Shown piece after piece: positions 34,351 to 43,520 of a DNA stretch of 64,000 nt (its first letter is position 1; the number at the start of each line of letters is the position of its first letter). The position numbers and the translations under genes are program-made. The notes beneath the pieces were generated by a model. That model was not told the origin of the DNA. It was given only the letters and a program-made list of their open reading frames with translations, and searched no databases. Source of the DNA: Tyzzerella sp. (GTDB lineage Bacteria > Bacillota > Clostridia > Lachnospirales > Anaerotignaceae); contig DXZA01000031.1 in the NCBI GenBank assembly GCA_019415525.1, positions 1 to 64,000 of the forward strand, written 5' to 3'.

Positions 34351-34845
34351 TTAGTCACCGATTTTTTTCTTTGTATATTCAACAAGTCCATCATTTTCCA
34401 TTATTTTCTGTATAAATGGAGGGAATGCCTGTGCTTGATATGTTTTGTTTTTTGTTATATTTGTAATTATACCTGTTGTAAAGTCAATTGAAACTTCATT
34501 TCCTTCTTCAATATCTTCTGATGCTTCGTCACATTCAAGTATTGGAAGACCAATATTAATTGCATTTCTGTAAAAAATTCTTGCAAATGTTGAAGCTATT
34601 ACACAGCTTACACCAGCACATTTTATTGCAAGAGGTGCATGTTCACGAGATGAACCACAACCAAAATTTTTCTTTGCAACAATAATATCACCTTTTTGCA
34701 CTTTATTTACAAAGTCTGCATCTATATCTATCATACAATATTTTGCAAGTTCTTCACCTGTTGAAACATTAAGATATCTTGCAGGTATTATAACGTCTGT
34801 ATCAACATTGTCACCGTATTTAAAAACTCTTCCTTTTGCTTCCAT
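34351..34845 (-). CDS. leuD: 3-isopropylmalate dehydratase small subunit
   Basis: A 164-residue swivelling-domain subunit that works with LeuC to isomerise 2- to 3-isopropylmalate. GDNVDTDVIIPARYLN (about 12-27) and KKNFGCGSSREHAPLAIK (about 58-75) are the family signatures. The start codon overlaps the leuC stop by one base (TAATG), so the two subunits are translationally coupled, as suits a 1:1 complex. Confidence 0.96.
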   Translation of the reverse strand: MEAKGRVFKYGDNVDTDVIIPARYLNVSTGEELAKYCMIDIDADFVNKVQKGDIIVAKKNFGCGSSREHAPLAIKCAGVSCVIASTFARIFYRNAINIGLPILECDEASEDIEEGNEVSIDFTTGIITNITKNKTYQAQAFPPFIQKIMENDGLVEYTKKKIGD

Positions 34846-36116
34846 TATTCAATTACCTCCAATTTATCAGGGTCTGTTATTTTTCCTGTAATTGCAGATG
34901 CTGCTGCAACAGCAGGGCTTGCAAGATAAACTTCACTTTCAACGTGTCCCATACGTCCAACAAAGTTTCTGTTTGTTGTAGAAACACATCTTTCACCTTT
35001 TGCAAGTATACCCATATGTCCACCAAGACAAGGGCCACAAGTTGGTGTTGAGAATATTGCACCAGCTTTAATTATGTCTTCAACATAGCCAGCTTTTATA
35101 CAATCAAGATAAATCTGCTGTGTTGCAGGTATAACTATTGTTCTAACACCTTTTGCAACATGTCTTCCTCTTAATATATCGGCAGCTATTTTCATATCTT
35201 CAAAACGTCCATTTGTACAAGAACCTATTACAACTTGGTCGATTTTTACATCTCCTGCTTCATCAACTGTTTTTGTGTTTTCTGGGAGGTGAGGGAATGC
35301 AACAGTAGGTCTTAATGTACTTAAATCTATTGTATACTCTGCTTCGTATTCAGCATCTTCATCAGCTTCAAAAACTTTATACTCTTTATTTGAATGTTCT
35401 TTTACATATTCTATTGTAAGGTCATCAACAGGGAAAATACCGTTTTTTGCACCAGCTTCAATAGCCATATTTGCTATTGTAAATCTTCCATCCATTGATA
35501 TTTCTTTAATTCCTTCACCAACAAATTCCATTGATTTATATAATGCACCATCAACACCAATAAGACCTATAATATGAAGTATTATATCTTTACCACTTAC
35601 GTTTTTAGGCATTTTTCCAACAATATTAAATTTTATTGCAGAAGGAACTTTAAACCAAGCTTCTCCAGTTGCCATACCAATTGCCATGTCTGTACTTCCT
35701 ATACCTGTTGAGAAAGCACCTAAAGCACCATATGTACAAGTATGAGAGTCAGCACCGATTATTACATCTCCAGGTACAACAATTCCTTTTTCAGGAAGAA
35801 GTGCATGCTCAATGCCCATTTCTCCAACATCAAAGAAATTTTTGATATCTTTGTCAAAAGCAAATTCACGGCTACATTTACATTGTTCTGCTGCTTTAAT
35901 ATCTTTATTTGGTGTAAAGTGGTCAAGTACAATTACAACTTTTTCTTTATCAAAAACATCTTTTGCACCTGTTTTTTTAAATTCAGGTATTGCAACAGCT
36001 GTTGTTATATCGTTTCCCATTACTATATCAAGTTTTGCCTGTATAAGCTCTCCGGCTTTAACACTTTCAAGACCTGCTGCGTGAGCAAGTATTTTTTGTG
36101 TCATTGTCATTCCCAT
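34845..36116 (-). CDS. leuC: 3-isopropylmalate dehydratase large subunit
   Basis: A 423-residue aconitase-family subunit. The [4Fe-4S] ligands are visible in IGSCTNGRFEDMKIAA and TPTCGPCLGGHMGILA, and GADSHTCTYGALGAFSTGIG is the substrate region. The length matches the short, two-subunit form shared with archaea and Clostridia. Its ribosome binding site lies inside the last codons of leuA (GAGGAGGAA). The first ATG of several is kept because of its seven-base spacing. Confidence 0.96.
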   Translation of the reverse strand: MGMTMTQKILAHAAGLESVKAGELIQAKLDIVMGNDITTAVAIPEFKKTGAKDVFDKEKVVIVLDHFTPNKDIKAAEQCKCSREFAFDKDIKNFFDVGEMGIEHALLPEKGIVVPGDVIIGADSHTCTYGALGAFSTGIGSTDMAIGMATGEAWFKVPSAIKFNIVGKMPKNVSGKDIILHIIGLIGVDGALYKSMEFVGEGIKEISMDGRFTIANMAIEAGAKNGIFPVDDLTIEYVKEHSNKEYKVFEADEDAEYEAEYTIDLSTLRPTVAFPHLPENTKTVDEAGDVKIDQVVIGSCTNGRFEDMKIAADILRGRHVAKGVRTIVIPATQQIYLDCIKAGYVEDIIKAGAIFSTPTCGPCLGGHMGILAKGERCVSTTNRNFVGRMGHVESEVYLASPAVAAASAITGKITDPDKLEVIE

Positions 36117-36119
36117 TTT

Positions 36120-37805
36120 TTATTCCTCCTCTGTATTTTCCATATCTCTAAGCATTTTATTTAATGTACTTACAACGGCACGAAGTGAAGATTTACTTAC
36201 GCTGCTTGATGTACCAGCACCATAATATCTTTTGCCGTTTTCTCCTCGTGTTTCAATGTATGATATAGCTCTTGCTTTTGTACCAAGTTCCATTGAATGT
36301 CCACGATAATCAATAATATCAATATGTATTTTAAGGAAATCTTCAACTGCACGACAGAATGCAGAAACAACACCATTTCCTTCTCCTGTAATGAAGTGTT
36401 TTTCTCCTTTATAAAGTATTTCTGCCTCAATATTTACTATATCCCAATCAGCATTAACTGTTGTTGAACGGTATGTTGTAAGCTGGAATGGTGTTCTTAT
36501 ATCAACATATTGCTGTTTGAATATTTCATAAATTTTTTCAGGACTTATTTCAGATTGCATTTCATCAGAAACATGTGTTATAACAGCTCCAACGTCTTTC
36601 TGGAATGATTTTGGCATATGAAGTCCATAGTTTTGTTCAAGTATAAATGTAACTCCGCCTTTACCTGACTGGCTATTTATACGAATAATAGGGTCATATG
36701 TTCTTCCAACATCAACAGGGTCGATTGGAAGGTAAGGAACTTCCCATCTATCAGGGTGTTTTTTCATAGCTTCCATACCTTTTCTTATAGCATCTTGATG
36801 AGAACCAGAGAATGCTGTGTAAACAAGTTCACCAGCATAAGGGTGTCTTGGATGCACACTCATTCTTGTTGAACTTTCATATATTTCTATAAGGTCATTA
36901 ATATTACTGAAATCAAGTTCAGGGTCAATTCCTTGTGTGAAAAGGTTCATACCAACATTCATAATGTCACAGTTACCTGTTCTTTCACCATTTCCGAAAA
37001 GTGTTCCTTCAACTCTATCTGCTCCTGCCATCATAGCAAGTTCTGTTGCAGCAACAGCTGTTCCTCTATCATTATGAGCATGAATACTTACAATAACATT
37101 TTCTCTGTTTTTAAGATTTCTGCACATATATTCAATTTGGTCTGCATAAAGGTTTGGTGTACCCATCTCAACAGTTGAAGGAAGGTTTATAATAACTTTC
37201 TTTTCTGGAGTTGGTTCCCATATATCTATTACTGCATTACAAATTTCTGCTGCAAAATCCATTTCTGTTCCTGTAAAACTTTCAGGTGAGTATTCAAAAG
37301 TAAAGTCTGTTTCTGGATATTTAGCAGCCATTTCTTTAACGAGTTTTGCACCATATACAGCAAGCTCTATTGTCTGCTCTTTATTATTACCAAAAACAAC
37401 ATCTCTTTGAAGTGTTGATGTTGAGTTATAAAGATGAATAACAGCTTTTTTTACACCTTTTAATGCTTCAAAAGTTCTTTCTATAATATGTCCTCTTGAT
37501 TGTGTAAGAACTTGAACTGTTACATCTTCTGGTATAAGTCTATTTTCAATAAGTTCTCTTGTAAATTCATATTCTGTATCAGATGCGGCAGGAAAGCCGA
37601 TTTCTATTTCTTTAAATCCTGTTTTTACAAGGAAGTTGAAAAAGTTAAGTTTTTGATTAAGACCCATAGGATTTTCAAGAGCTTGATTTCCATCTCTAAG
37701 GTCAACACTACACCATATAGGTGCTTTTTCAATTTTTTTATTTGGCCAAGTTCTGTCTTTTAAATCCACTGTTTCATATGGTCTGTATTTTTGATAGTTT
37801 TTCAT
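36120..37805 (-). CDS. leuA: 2-isopropylmalate synthase
   Basis: A 561-residue enzyme that condenses acetyl-CoA with 2-oxoisovalerate, the committed step to leucine. APIWCSVDLRDGNQALENPM is the catalytic N-terminal motif of the TIM barrel. ISIHAHNDRGTAVAATELA provides metal-binding histidines in HAHND. The C-terminal third is the LeuA dimer allosteric domain, expected to bind leucine. The start is set at 37805 (MKNYQKYRPYETVDL) after AAAGGAAG; the extra 12 codons upstream are not typical of the family. A Leu T-box precedes it. Confidence 0.96.
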   Translation of the reverse strand: MKNYQKYRPYETVDLKDRTWPNKKIEKAPIWCSVDLRDGNQALENPMGLNQKLNFFNFLVKTGFKEIEIGFPAASDTEYEFTRELIENRLIPEDVTVQVLTQSRGHIIERTFEALKGVKKAVIHLYNSTSTLQRDVVFGNNKEQTIELAVYGAKLVKEMAAKYPETDFTFEYSPESFTGTEMDFAAEICNAVIDIWEPTPEKKVIINLPSTVEMGTPNLYADQIEYMCRNLKNRENVIVSIHAHNDRGTAVAATELAMMAGADRVEGTLFGNGERTGNCDIMNVGMNLFTQGIDPELDFSNINDLIEIYESSTRMSVHPRHPYAGELVYTAFSGSHQDAIRKGMEAMKKHPDRWEVPYLPIDPVDVGRTYDPIIRINSQSGKGGVTFILEQNYGLHMPKSFQKDVGAVITHVSDEMQSEISPEKIYEIFKQQYVDIRTPFQLTTYRSTTVNADWDIVNIEAEILYKGEKHFITGEGNGVVSAFCRAVEDFLKIHIDIIDYRGHSMELGTKARAISYIETRGENGKRYYGAGTSSSVSKSSLRAVVSTLNKMLRDMENTEEE

Positions 37806-37851
37806 ATTAAAAATCTTCCTTTCCCCTTTTAATTTCCCCAAAATTAAAGTT

Positions 37852-38128
37852 AAAAAAAACCTTCCATCTCTTTATTTAGAGATGAAAGGCTAAAAATCTT
37901 CCACGGTACCACTCTTATTTATTCCTAAAAAGGAATACACTTAATAGATACTTGATTTTAAAATCGTATATCTTGTTCTTTTAACGGTGAACCTCCGTCA
38001 TAGCCTATAATTTCTTTCAGCCTGCCACTCCAAGGCGAGTTCAAAACATTTTGGAATACTGTCTTGCACCAAACGACAGCTCTCTGAAATCCTTTATGAA
38101 TTTACTATTCCTCTTCACAGTGTTTTTC
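37852..38128 (-). promoter_or_regulatory. Leucine T-box riboswitch (specifier CUC)
   Basis: On the minus strand the leader holds AGTGGTACCGTGG (37913-37901), the T-box that pairs with uncharged tRNA. It also has a stem I with GAACTC-GCC-TTGGAG, in which CTC (38039-38037) is the Leu specifier codon. A terminator, CCTTTCATCTCT with AGAGATGGAAGG, ends in TTTTTTTT. Uncharged tRNA-Leu should stabilise the antiterminator and allow transcription of leuACDB. Promoter boxes are less certain: TATAAT at 38140-38135 lacks a good -35, and TTGACA at 38175-38170 pairs only with TAAATT. Confidence 0.95.
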
Positions 38129-38259
38129 ATATAAATTATAGTAGTTAATTTATCACACTTATTAGGATGTGTCAATAAAATAAGAGTGATTTTTTTGTTA
38201 AAAATGCATAATTTACATTACTATAAAAGTATACTGATTTAGTAAACCGATATACTTAT

Positions 38260-39051
38260 TCATTTTATATAAAGTTTTTTGTTTATAACTGTTACAGCTA
38301 TAAAATACCATATTATACCCATTATTATTGTATAAATAAGTGAATATATATTATATGAATTAAAAGATGATAATATGCTGCTTGAAGCTTCTGCAAAATT
38401 ATTTACACTATATGCGTTTTCTAATATTTTACCAAAAGAGAACTCTACTGCTATACTTTCTATTTGTGATATTATAAAATATAAAACTACTCCAAATATA
38501 ATTTTATATCTTTCAAATATACTTATGTGGGATATTGATATTATAGAATATATTTTTATTATTTCTGTTATTATTGAAAATGTCATTACAATACCAAAAA
38601 GTATAATTGATGATATTATATGTAATGATTTTTCGCTGCCATAATATTCTATAACATTTAAAATATCTGAAAAATGTATACCACTGCTTATAAAGAAAAA
38701 AGAAATACAAATTGTTCCACATATCATAGTGAAAATACCCATTATAACTGATGAAGTTATTTTTGAAAGCACAATTTGCCAAGGCTTAATAGGTAATGTA
38801 TTAATAAGATAACCTTCACTACCATAAATACTCTTACTATATCTATTAAATATTGTATAGAAATAAACTACTATTGCACCTATTATTATAAATGATGTTG
38901 TTACACCCATTATGCCAACTAAAATATTATTAGGTTCAATATTATCTAATGTCATAAGAGTTAAACCACAAGCTAAAATCATAACAATATCTATTATGAG
39001 TATTGATTTATATATTGATTTTAAATCATATTTTAAAAGTTTAAAGAACAT
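38260..39051 (-). CDS. ABC transporter permease of the YtrA-regulated type
   Basis: A 263-residue membrane protein with about six hydrophobic segments (the first at about residues 17-36) and no recognisable extracellular domain. Its start overlaps the stop of the ATPase gene by one base (TAATG). It is the permease half of a GntR/ATPase/permease operon. Related operons (ytrABC type, bacitracin or cell-wall stress exporters) support an export role, but the substrate cannot be read from the sequence. IINTLPIKPWQIVLSKI is typical of such permeases. Confidence 0.82.
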   Translation of the reverse strand: MFFKLLKYDLKSIYKSILIIDIVMILACGLTLMTLDNIEPNNILVGIMGVTTSFIIIGAIVVYFYTIFNRYSKSIYGSEGYLINTLPIKPWQIVLSKITSSVIMGIFTMICGTICISFFFISSGIHFSDILNVIEYYGSEKSLHIISSIILFGIVMTFSIITEIIKIYSIISISHISIFERYKIIFGVVLYFIISQIESIAVEFSFGKILENAYSVNNFAEASSSILSSFNSYNIYSLIYTIIMGIIWYFIAVTVINKKLYIK

Positions 39052-39746
39052 TATTTATACACCTCCCTGAAAAGTTTATCAATAGACATTCCTTTTTCAT
39101 CTCTTATAATATCAACATATTCATTTAAAACTATATTACCGTCTTTTATAAATACAGCTTTATCAAATATTCTTTCAACGTCATGTATAAGATGAGTGGA
39201 AAGTAAAATTGAACTTTTTTCGTTATAGTTTTTTATTATTGTGTCTAATATATAATCTCTTGAGGAAGGGTCTACACCACCAAGTGGTTCATCAAGAAGA
39301 TAAAGGCGAGCTTCTCTTGACATTACCATTATAAGTTGCAATTTTTCTTGCATACCTTTTGACATAGTACCTATTCTTTGTGTTTCTGGAAGAGAAAGTT
39401 CTTTTAACATGCTTTTTGCTTTATCTACATTAAAGTCATTATAAAAATCACTAAATATTGAAATTGCATCTTTTGCTGTTGTATTTTTGTGAAAATATGT
39501 TTTTTCTGGCAAATAAGATACTATTGACTTTGTATATACTCCAATATTTTGTCCACCTATTAATATTTCTCCAGAATATTCTTTTAAAAGGCCTGCTATT
39601 GTTTTTAAAAGTGTTGTTTTTCCGCTACCATTTGGACCAAAAAGCCCTACAATTTGACCTTCAGCAATATTAAGATTTATATTTTTAAGGACTTCTTTTT
39701 TATTATAGTTTTTTGAAAGATTTTTAATTTCTACTATATTTGCCAT
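39051..39746 (-). CDS. ABC transporter ATP-binding protein
   Basis: A 231-residue ATPase subunit. Walker A GLFGPNGSGKTTLLKT is near 34-49, the signature region is GTMSKGMQEKLQL (a variant of LSGGQ), Walker B LYLLDEPLGGVD follows, and the switch histidine is in LLSTHLIHDVE. The ATG at 39746 is chosen because AGAGGTGA lies eight bases upstream; the longer GTG start at 39758 would overlap the GntR gene and include that site. It powers the permease encoded next. Confidence 0.92.
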   Translation of the reverse strand: MANIVEIKNLSKNYNKKEVLKNINLNIAEGQIVGLFGPNGSGKTTLLKTIAGLLKEYSGEILIGGQNIGVYTKSIVSYLPEKTYFHKNTTAKDAISIFSDFYNDFNVDKAKSMLKELSLPETQRIGTMSKGMQEKLQLIMVMSREARLYLLDEPLGGVDPSSRDYILDTIIKNYNEKSSILLSTHLIHDVERIFDKAVFIKDGNIVLNEYVDIIRDEKGMSIDKLFREVYK

Positions 39747-39747
39747 A

Positions 39748-40110
39748 TTATTTTTCACCTCTATTCATTGTTTTTATTTTTTCAATAATTTCTTTTTGGT
39801 TATAACCAATCTTTTTCATATAATTTAAAAACTTTATAATTTCTTCTTCTGCAAGATTATTTTTTAATTCCATAATAATGCCCCCATCATTAGTTATATA
39901 TCGTCCAGATGTTCTTTCTGCAAAAACAAGATTTTCACGTTCAAGTTCTGAAAAAGCTCTTTGAATTGTATTTGGATTTACACCGAATTTTTGTGCAAGC
40001 TCTCTCACCGAAGGAAGTTTATCCCCTGTATTTAATACACCTGAAACTATCATTATTTTTATTTCGTTCATTATTTGTATATAAATAGGTAAGTTATCAT
40101 CAAATTTCAT
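39748..40110 (-). CDS. GntR-family regulator, YtrA subfamily
   Basis: A 120-residue repressor. The N-terminal winged helix includes GDKLPSVRELAQKFGVNPNT and ERTSGRYITNDGG. The C-terminus is only about 45 residues, too short for a metabolite domain, which defines the YtrA subfamily linked to ABC exporters. It is the first gene of the operon. The 20-base inverted repeat just upstream (40131-40150) is the likely operator, implying autorepression. Confidence 0.92.
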   Translation of the reverse strand: MKFDDNLPIYIQIMNEIKIMIVSGVLNTGDKLPSVRELAQKFGVNPNTIQRAFSELERENLVFAERTSGRYITNDGGIIMELKNNLAEEEIIKFLNYMKKIGYNQKEIIEKIKTMNRGEK

Positions 40111-40130
40111 AAATATATCACCTCCTGAAT

Positions 40131-40150
40131 TGTATTAATATCTTAATACA
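40131..40150. promoter_or_regulatory. Operator of the YtrA-type regulator
   Basis: TGTATTAATATCTTAATACA is an inverted repeat of two perfect 8-base arms around TATC. It lies 20 bases upstream of the GntR start and beside its ribosome binding site, where YtrA-type repressors usually bind. Confidence 0.8.
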
Positions 40151-40241
40151 ATGATACAAATATAAATTATATATGTCAATGAAATTAAGAATTTTGAAAT
40201 AAATTTTTGCTGTATTTTTATAAAAACATTTTTTCAATTTA

Positions 40242-40269
40242 TTGACATACTTATAATGTCTAATATAAT
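40242..40269 (+). promoter_or_regulatory. Promoter of the MATE gene
   Basis: TTGACA (40242-40247) and TATAAT (40264-40269), with 16 bases between, make a near-consensus sigma-A promoter 45 bases before the MATE start codon. Confidence 0.8.
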
Positions 40270-40314
40270 GATAATTTGTATTTGTAAAAATAATAAAAAT
40301 AAGGAGAATAGACA

Positions 40315-41658
40315 ATGACTGATTATGAAAAAATAAATCAAAAAGGATATCTGCAAAAAATGATATGGCCAATATTTATTGAGCTTATACTTCAAATGCT
40401 TGTAGGTAATGTTGACCAGATAATGGTAGGAAAATATTCGGCTAATTCTGTTGGTGCTATTGCTAATGCAAACCAGATTATGAATTTACTTATAATTATA
40501 TTTAGTGTTATATGTACTGCCACAACAATAATAGTTTCATTATATTTGGGGGCAGGTAATAAGAAAAAGGTTGAACAAACATATACACTTTCTGTGTTTG
40601 TTAATTTTATATTCAGTCTTATAATAAGTATTATATTTTTTGTTTTTGGTAGAGAAATTCTTGAGTGGTTAAAAGTTCCTTCTGATATTATAGGAGAAAC
40701 AGAAAGTTATATTAAAATTATAGGAAGCTGTATGTTTTTACAGTCTACATATCTTACTTTTGGAGCAATATTAAGAAGTAACACTCTTATGAAACATAGT
40801 ATGATAGTTTCTATAATTGTTAATCTTATAAATATTTTTGGGAACTTTATACTTATAAATGGATTTGGAAGTATACCTGCTCTTGGCGTTTCTGGTGCTG
40901 CTATTTCAAGTAATATAAGCCGTTTTATAGGTGTTATTGTAATATATATAATATTTAGAAAGAAAATAGGTGCAAAATTAAAACTTTCTCATATTCACCC
41001 ATTTCCTTTTGATGAATTTAAAAAACTTATGGGTATAGGAATACCTTCAGGTGGAGAATCTCTTTCATATAATCTTTCTCAAATAGTAATACAAAGAATG
41101 ATAAATATATTAGGTTCTGCTGTAATATCAACAAAAGCATATGCTAGTATATTTGCAAATTTTTCATATGTTTACGGTATGGCTGTTTCACAGGCAGGTC
41201 AAATAATGGTTGGTTATCTTATTGGTGCTGATGATACTGAAAACACAGAAAAAAGAGTTTGGCAAACTTTAAGAATAGCTATGGCTACTGCTTTTGTAAT
41301 ATCTGTAATTATATATTTTATAAGTGATTATTGCTTTGGATTTTTTACTGATAATGCTGAAGTTATAGAATTAGGTAAAAAGATTATGTTTATAGATATA
41401 TTCCTTGAACTTGGTCGAGCTTGTAATATGATATTTGTAAGGGCATTAAGTGCTGCAGGAGATATAAAATTTCCTATTACATTGGGTATAATAAATGTAT
41501 GGCTTGTTGCTGTTTTAGGAGGTTTTATATTATCTGAAGTATTTAATCTTGGGCTTATAGGTATATGGCTGGCTATGATGGCAGATGAATGTATAAGAGG
41601 TGTTATATTTATATTTAGATGGAAGAGTGGAGTATGGAAAAGTAAGAAAATAATATAA
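40315..41658 (+). CDS. MATE family efflux transporter
   Basis: A 447-residue multidrug-and-toxin-extrusion exchanger with 12 predicted helices in two similar halves. MIWPIFIELILQMLVGNVDQ, with IMVGKYSANSVGAIANANQI following, is the typical first-helix motif. The second half opens with GIPSGGESLSYNLSQIVIQR. It exports cationic compounds using a Na+ or H+ gradient in known members; the substrate here is unknown. It has an AAGGAGAA site and its own strong promoter. Confidence 0.92.
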   Translation: MTDYEKINQKGYLQKMIWPIFIELILQMLVGNVDQIMVGKYSANSVGAIANANQIMNLLIIIFSVICTATTIIVSLYLGAGNKKKVEQTYTLSVFVNFIFSLIISIIFFVFGREILEWLKVPSDIIGETESYIKIIGSCMFLQSTYLTFGAILRSNTLMKHSMIVSIIVNLINIFGNFILINGFGSIPALGVSGAAISSNISRFIGVIVIYIIFRKKIGAKLKLSHIHPFPFDEFKKLMGIGIPSGGESLSYNLSQIVIQRMINILGSAVISTKAYASIFANFSYVYGMAVSQAGQIMVGYLIGADDTENTEKRVWQTLRIAMATAFVISVIIYFISDYCFGFFTDNAEVIELGKKIMFIDIFLELGRACNMIFVRALSAAGDIKFPITLGIINVWLVAVLGGFILSEVFNLGLIGIWLAMMADECIRGVIFIFRWKSGVWKSKKII

Positions 41659-41791
41659 ATTGTAAATTTTAATTAATAATATTATACGTTTATCTTAAGG
41701 AATTACCATTTTGTTGACAAGTTTATAATATTAAAAGTATAATTATAATATTAAAATTTAATTAACATAACTTATGGAGGTGAAAAATAAA

Positions 41792-43000
41792 ATGACTAGC
41801 AATACGGTTATAGATATTACGTTGTTGGGTGAGTTCAGTCTTAATAATGCTAATAAAGACTTTAATAAATTTATAAATCATAGTAAGAAAATGCGTATGT
41901 TTATTGAATACTTAATAATTAACAGAGAACGTCCTGTTCCATTTTCTGAACTTATAGAAAATTTATGGGGAACTGATAAAGCTGAAAAATCAGCGGGAGC
42001 ATTAAAAACAATGCTTTGTCGTTTTAGAAATTCTATTGAAAAATATAATATATGGGAACTTGATAATATTATAGTAACAAAAAGAGGCTGTTATCAATTA
42101 AATCCGGAGCTTTTATATAATATTGATGCTGAAAATTTTGAGCTTACTTGTATTGAAGCGGAAAAATATTTTGATAATCCTGAAAAATGCCTTGATATAT
42201 ATAAACAAGCAGCTCATATATATAAAGGTGACCTTCTTCCTAAAACAGGTGACGAAAATTGGTTAGTGCCTAAAAAGAATTACTATAAAAATATGTTTTT
42301 TACAGCTATGAGAAATGCTGTATATTTATTAAAACAAAATAATGATAACGAAGAAATACTTAAAGTATGTACAAAAGTTCTTAGTATTGATATTTATGAT
42401 GAATATTTTAATTATGAATTAATTAATACTTATATAGAGCTTGGTAGATATGAAGAAGCTTTAAGACATTATAATTATATAACAAAACTTTATTATTCAA
42501 AGCTTGGCGTACAAATTGATGAAGAAATAAGAAATCTTTATGGAAAAATTATGTCTATACAAAAACAGCAAGAAACAGATATAGACATAATTCAAAAAAA
42601 TCTTAATGAAGAAAGCGACGGAAAAGGTGCATTTGTATGCGAGTATGGAATATTTAAAGAAATATATCATCTTGAAGCAAGATGTCTTGAGCGTTCTGGA
42701 GGCACTATGTTTATGGCACTTATAAGTGTTGAAAGTGAAGGATATAGGTCTATTAAATCGGAAAAACTTGATAAAATTGTTAATGATATAATAGATATAT
42801 CTGCTAATGTTTTAAGAAAAGGCGATATTATTTCAAGATATAGTCCAAATCAAATAGTGCTTCTTCTTCCTATGGTAAATGTAGAAGACGGTAATATCGT
42901 TATAGAAAGAATTAAGAAAACATATAAAAAAGAATATCCTAAGTCTAATATTGAAATGAACTATGACATAAGGGCAGTAGAACCTTATGTATATGAATAA
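41792..43000 (+). CDS. BTAD-containing (SARP-like) transcriptional regulator
   Basis: A 402-residue regulator. The N-terminal winged helix of the OmpR/SARP type (ITLLGEFSLNNANK to KRGCYQLN, about 8-105) is followed by a bacterial transcriptional activation domain made of TPR-like helices (about 110-265). The C-terminal part (about 285-400) is a degenerate GGDEF-like fold with ISRYSPNQIVLLLPMV where cyclases carry the active site. Signal sensing is unknown. The ATG at 41792 has GGAGGTG nine bases before; an upstream ATG at 41774 overlaps that site. A small partner gene follows after 18 bases. Confidence 0.8.
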   Translation: MTSNTVIDITLLGEFSLNNANKDFNKFINHSKKMRMFIEYLIINRERPVPFSELIENLWGTDKAEKSAGALKTMLCRFRNSIEKYNIWELDNIIVTKRGCYQLNPELLYNIDAENFELTCIEAEKYFDNPEKCLDIYKQAAHIYKGDLLPKTGDENWLVPKKNYYKNMFFTAMRNAVYLLKQNNDNEEILKVCTKVLSIDIYDEYFNYELINTYIELGRYEEALRHYNYITKLYYSKLGVQIDEEIRNLYGKIMSIQKQQETDIDIIQKNLNEESDGKGAFVCEYGIFKEIYHLEARCLERSGGTMFMALISVESEGYRSIKSEKLDKIVNDIIDISANVLRKGDIISRYSPNQIVLLLPMVNVEDGNIVIERIKKTYKKEYPKSNIEMNYDIRAVEPYVYE

Positions 43001-43018
43001 ATTGAAAGGTTGAAGTAT

Positions 43019-43474
43019 ATGCTTATATCAATGAGTACAGGAATGCCATATGATATATCTGTGTACACAGTTTGTGTTGATAGTTATGATAACCAAAATA
43101 TTAGAGGTAGTTTTGTAAATAATTACTATGGTGAGGAGTTTCTATATAATTCTACTGTTGAAATGCTATTTAAAATGGAAGAATTAATGAATAAAATAGG
43201 AAGTCCGAAAAAATATGAAAAGGACAGAAGCTTTATTTCAGATAAACAGGAAAGTAATATTAATAGTCATGTTGAACTACCAATTAATAGGTTAGTACAA
43301 TCAAATGGTTTTAATGAGTACAATAAAAAAGGTGAAATAGCCACATTTTATATAAAAATAAGATTTAGACAAAATTCATCATGGCAAGGAAGTATAACTT
43401 GGCTTGAAGGTGGAAAGACAGAAGATTTTAGAAGTGTTTTTGAACTTTTAAAAATAATTAATAGTATATTTTAA
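43019..43474 (+). CDS. Conserved small protein next to the BTAD regulator
   Basis: About 152 residues, no signal peptide or membrane helix. The C-terminal part FYIKIRFRQNSSWQGSITWL, then EGGKTEDFRSVFELLKIINS, resembles a short conserved module seen beside BTAD/SARP regulators in Clostridia, as far as I recall; no function is known. The ATG at 43019 has AAAGG ten bases before, while the TTG at 43010 is too close to that site. It is probably co-transcribed with the regulator and may modulate it. This link is inference. Confidence 0.7.
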   Translation: MLISMSTGMPYDISVYTVCVDSYDNQNIRGSFVNNYYGEEFLYNSTVEMLFKMEELMNKIGSPKKYEKDRSFISDKQESNINSHVELPINRLVQSNGFNEYNKKGEIATFYIKIRFRQNSSWQGSITWLEGGKTEDFRSVFELLKIINSIF

Positions 43475-43480
43475 AATTGA

Positions 43481-43510
43481 TAACGGCTTTTCATAAGCCG
43501 TTATTTTTTT
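43481..43510 (+). terminator. Intrinsic terminator of the regulator pair
   Basis: TAACGGCTT pairs with AAGCCGTTA around TTCAT and is followed by TTTTTTT. Confidence 0.85.
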
Positions 43511-43520
43511 GGGGGTAGTT

